From assembly GCA_965227905.1 (NCBI GenBank), contig OZ245780.1, positions 2,046,001 to 2,110,000 of the forward strand: a stretch of DNA of 64,000 nucleotides, in the 5' to 3' direction. The stretch's first letter is position 1; every line of letters starts with the position of its first letter. The notes beneath the pieces were generated by a model. The model was not told the origin of the DNA. It was given only the letters and a program-made list of their open reading frames with translations, and did not search any database. A program made the position numbers and the translations under genes. Of the stretch, positions 62,000 through 64,000 are shown piece by piece. This DNA is from CBDDHT01 sp965227905 (GTDB taxonomy: Bacteria; Pseudomonadota; Alphaproteobacteria; Rhizobiales; Methyloligellaceae).

Positions 62000-62830
62000 T
62001 TAGGCGAGCGACGGTGTCGGAGAGTGGAAGGCGGTGTTCCCCTTGGTGGGTCCTGAGCCTTGTGCATACAGCACGGCCAGTGGTGGCAATCCGCCCAGAG
62101 CTGAATGCGGTCTGACGGTGTTGTAATCGGTGCGCCAGCGCGATAATGCCCGGCGGGCGGCCCTGAGACTGTCGAACACCTCCTCATTGAGCAACTCGTC
62201 ACGAAGCCGTCCGTTAAAACTCTCGATGAAGGCATTCTGCTGTGGTTTGCCCGGCGCGATGTAATGCCAAGCAACGCCGGTCCGGTTCTGCCACTCAAGG
62301 ATCGCTCGGGACGTCAGCTCGCAGCCATTGTCACTGACGATCGTTCGTGGCTTGCCACGGCGGGCTATCAAAGCATCAAGTTCACGCGCAACCCGTGCCC
62401 CCGATAGCGATGTGTCCGCTACCAGCGCAAGGCATTCACGGCTGTAATCGTCAATCACTGCCAGGATGCGGAACCGCCGGCTGGCACCGAACACGTCGGA
62501 GAGGAAGTCCAGGCTCCAGCGCATGCTCGGGCCAATGGGGATCGGGATCGGCGCCCGGGTTCCCCGCGCGCGCTTGCGCCCACGTCGGCGCGGTACGGCA
62601 AGCCGCTCCTCGGCGTAAAGCCGGCGCAGTTTCTTGTGGTTCATTTTGATCCCTTCGCGTTCCAGCATGAGACCGATGCGGCGATAGCCGAACCGGCGCC
62701 GCTCAGCCGCCAGCGCACGCATGCGCGCCCGGATCTGTGGGTTGTCGGGGACACGCGCCCGACGCACCGTCTTGGGGTCGACACCGACCAGCCGGCAGGC
62801 CCGCCGTTGCGAAAGGGCATATCTTGCCAT
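62000..62830 (-). CDS. IS3-family transposase OrfB, copy 2
   Basis: Identical in sequence to the OrfB at 11535-12365, with the DDE core intact (WSLDFLSDVF, IVSDNGCELTS, FIESFNGRL). Expressed by frameshift from orfA. Confidence 0.93.
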   Translation of the reverse strand: MARYALSQRRACRLVGVDPKTVRRARVPDNPQIRARMRALAAERRRFGYRRIGLMLEREGIKMNHKKLRRLYAEERLAVPRRRGRKRARGTRAPIPIPIGPSMRWSLDFLSDVFGASRRFRILAVIDDYSRECLALVADTSLSGARVARELDALIARRGKPRTIVSDNGCELTSRAILEWQNRTGVAWHYIAPGKPQQNAFIESFNGRLRDELLNEEVFDSLRAARRALSRWRTDYNTVRPHSALGGLPPLAVLYAQGSGPTKGNTAFHSPTPSLA

Positions 62831-62868
62831 CGCATCAAGGGCCGCCGCGCGTCGCTCAGCAGGTGTCG

Positions 62869-63132
62869 TTAGTTCTTTCCCAGAAGATCTTTCAGCACCA
62901 CATTGTCCAGCATCGCGTCCGCCAAAAGCCGCTTCAGGCGGGAATTTTCCGTCTCAAGCGTCTTGAGCTTGCGCGCATCGGACACATCCATGCCGCCGAA
63001 CTTCGCCTTCCATTTGTAGAACGTCCCCTGGCTCACGCCATACTTTCGGCAGACTTCCGCAGTCGCCATCCCGCGCTCCTGCTCGCCAAGGATCGAAATG
63101 ATCTGTTCTTCGCTGAACCGTGACTTCCTCAT
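62869..63132 (-). CDS. IS3-family transposase OrfA, copy 2
   Basis: Identical to the OrfA at 12404-12667: HTH plus leucine-zipper helix and the same gggaaag slip site before the stop. Confidence 0.93.
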   Translation of the reverse strand: MRKSRFSEEQIISILGEQERGMATAEVCRKYGVSQGTFYKWKAKFGGMDVSDARKLKTLETENSRLKRLLADAMLDNVVLKDLLGKN

Positions 63133-63291
63133 GTCCGTCTCCTATCGCTGACGGACTCTCCTTTCAAGTGAGGGACCAAACGGGGCTCAGGTCACCCTCA
63201 AAATAGCTCCTAGTGATTAAAGCAGATATTTCGGACTACCTCATCAGGCGCCCATTCAGTGCCAGGAGCAGACATCGGCCTGATGGTGATT

Positions 63292-64000
63292 CTAGTCTTG
63301 TCGCCCTTTTTTCAACTTGCTGATTTTGATCATTGCAAGTGCCGCAAAGGTGCCCTTAGGGAACTGGTCGAGGTAGGCCTGGAACATGGCTGGATCGTTA
63401 GAATCTTTGATGGAACTCCAGAAGGTCATGTCCATCTTTTTTGTCACGACATCTGCCTCACCAACTGTCTTGGTGCTCGGGGCCGGTTTCGGCGGTGAGA
63501 GCTTGGTTGAGGCCGCCGCCGTTAGGCGTTCGAGCCCCGCCTTGCTACCTTCAATAGATGGGTCCAATTCCAGCGCCTTACGGTAGTCTGCAATGGCCTT
63601 CTCTCTCTCTCCCGTCGCCTCGAAAATGTAGCCCCGCGTATCTCGGGCAGATGCATAGTTTGGGTCGAGTTCAACAGCTTTGTTTGCGTCTGGCAGTCCC
63701 TTCTCCGCCTTGCCCCATCTGTAATAGCTCCAAGCGCGATTGTTATGGGCCGATGCATAATTGGGATTGAACTCTATGGCCTTGGAGTAGTCGGCAATGG
63801 CGCGGTCATATTCCTCCTTTTTGCTATATGCGACACCGCGATTGTTGTAGGCATCTGCATCTTTTGGATCGAGCTCTATAGCCTTTGTGGAGTCGGCAAT
63901 GGCACGGTCATATTCCTCCTTTTTGTTATATGAGATACCGCGATTGTAGTAGGAACCTGCATCTTCGGGATCGAGCTCTATAGCCTTAGTGTAGTCGGCA
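63292..64000 (-). CDS. TPR protein, C-terminal part; 5' end outside window
   Basis: 236 codons seen. At least four 34-residue tetratricopeptide repeats (YNNRGVAYSKKEEYDRAIAD, YSKAIEFNPNYA and relatives) are encoded by near-identical 102-base units from about 63600 to the edge. After a proline-rich linker (KLSPPKPAPSTK), the end MTFWSSIKDSNDPAMFQAYL, then DQFPKGTFAALA, matches a short module common in bacterial caspase proteins, and the caspase protein at the left edge carries a similar one. The missing N-terminus may therefore be a caspase domain, as in other TPR-caspase proteins; this cannot be seen here. Confidence 0.85.
   Translation of the reverse strand, partial: ADYTKAIELDPEDAGSYYNRGISYNKKEEYDRAIADSTKAIELDPKDADAYNNRGVAYSKKEEYDRAIADYSKAIEFNPNYASAHNNRAWSYYRWGKAEKGLPDANKAVELDPNYASARDTRGYIFEATGEREKAIADYRKALELDPSIEGSKAGLERLTAAASTKLSPPKPAPSTKTVGEADVVTKKMDMTFWSSIKDSNDPAMFQAYLDQFPKGTFAALAMIKISKLKKGRQD

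Larger units (their letters stand above)
61850..63194 (-). mobile_element. IS3-family insertion sequence (IS407-like), copy 2
   Basis: Same 1345 bp as 11385-12729, same orientation, with identical encoded proteins and ends. Flanked by its own target duplication, ccct at 61846-61849 and 63195-63198. It sits between genes and disrupts nothing obvious. Confidence 0.95.

Noticed and set aside
63600..64000. A 102-bp tandem DNA repeat as a possible CRISPR or satellite
   Set aside because: The unit equals 34 codons and translates as tetratricopeptide repeats with conserved positions, so it is coding. No CRISPR-like array was seen anywhere in the window.

Overview
The window looks like the chromosome of an alphaproteobacterium, most likely of the order Hyphomicrobiales (Rhizobiales). 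The signs are a hisS-hisZ-hisG run with a short-form HisG, a rhizobial-type porin, an ArdC / DUF3768 / ParB-like module of the kind common on rhizobial plasmids and islands, and a GC-rich, strongly biased backbone. Several AT-rich or repeat-rich segments interrupt that backbone.

Left part, 1-24.9 kb. A secreted caspase-domain protein (peptidase C14) runs off the left edge and seems to be fused to a peptide-type solute-binding domain. A large near-palindrome separates it from a DEAD-box RNA helicase. A second secreted caspase protein is fused to a cyclophilin. A decayed IS5-family element borders an AT-rich two-gene module (P-loop ATPase plus unknown partner). After a thioredoxin-fold isomerase there is an astacin-like metalloprotease gene cut in two, exactly at its Met-turn, by a 1345-bp IS3-family element; two small relics of the same kind of element lie downstream. 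Then come an RND efflux pump with its membrane fusion lipoprotein, hisS-hisZ-hisG, a GNAT-type protein and a glutathione transferase.

Island, about 25.0-55.0 kb. A large serine recombinase lies against tRNA-Met and its reading frame runs into the tRNA gene. A 13-bp copy of the tRNA 3' end recurs at 54968-54980, next to a MobC-MobA pair, so the block is best read as an integrative mobilizable element of about 30 kb. On its left arm is a minus-strand operon of accessory genes in which a VirD4/TraG-like coupling protein appears divided into three overlapping genes (membrane anchor, Walker A half, Walker B half). Further in are a two-gene cargo with an ankyrin-like partner, ardC-DUF3768-parB-like genes, a ParE-type toxin-antitoxin pair and a small resolvase. 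A composite transposon with inverted IS66 ends and an 8-bp target duplication carries lspA and a DUF411 gene and sits inside an IS3 relic. A YcaO-TfuA pair with a 70-codon candidate precursor gene, flanked by IS relics, is the strongest candidate for an undescribed system (a RiPP with backbone thioamide or azoline chemistry). A shortened IS66 derivative, a porin and a truncated gene close the island.

Right part, 55-64 kb. A tightly packed minus-strand operon encodes a MetF-like reductase, a MetV-like zinc domain fused to a Rieske domain, and a ferredoxin fused to an MvhD/FlpD-like domain, together with a PhyH oxygenase, a CitE-like lyase and an alcohol dehydrogenase. Together these suggest one-carbon (methyl-folate) redox chemistry. 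A second copy of the 1345-bp IS, apparently identical, follows in the same orientation, and a TPR protein runs off the right edge.
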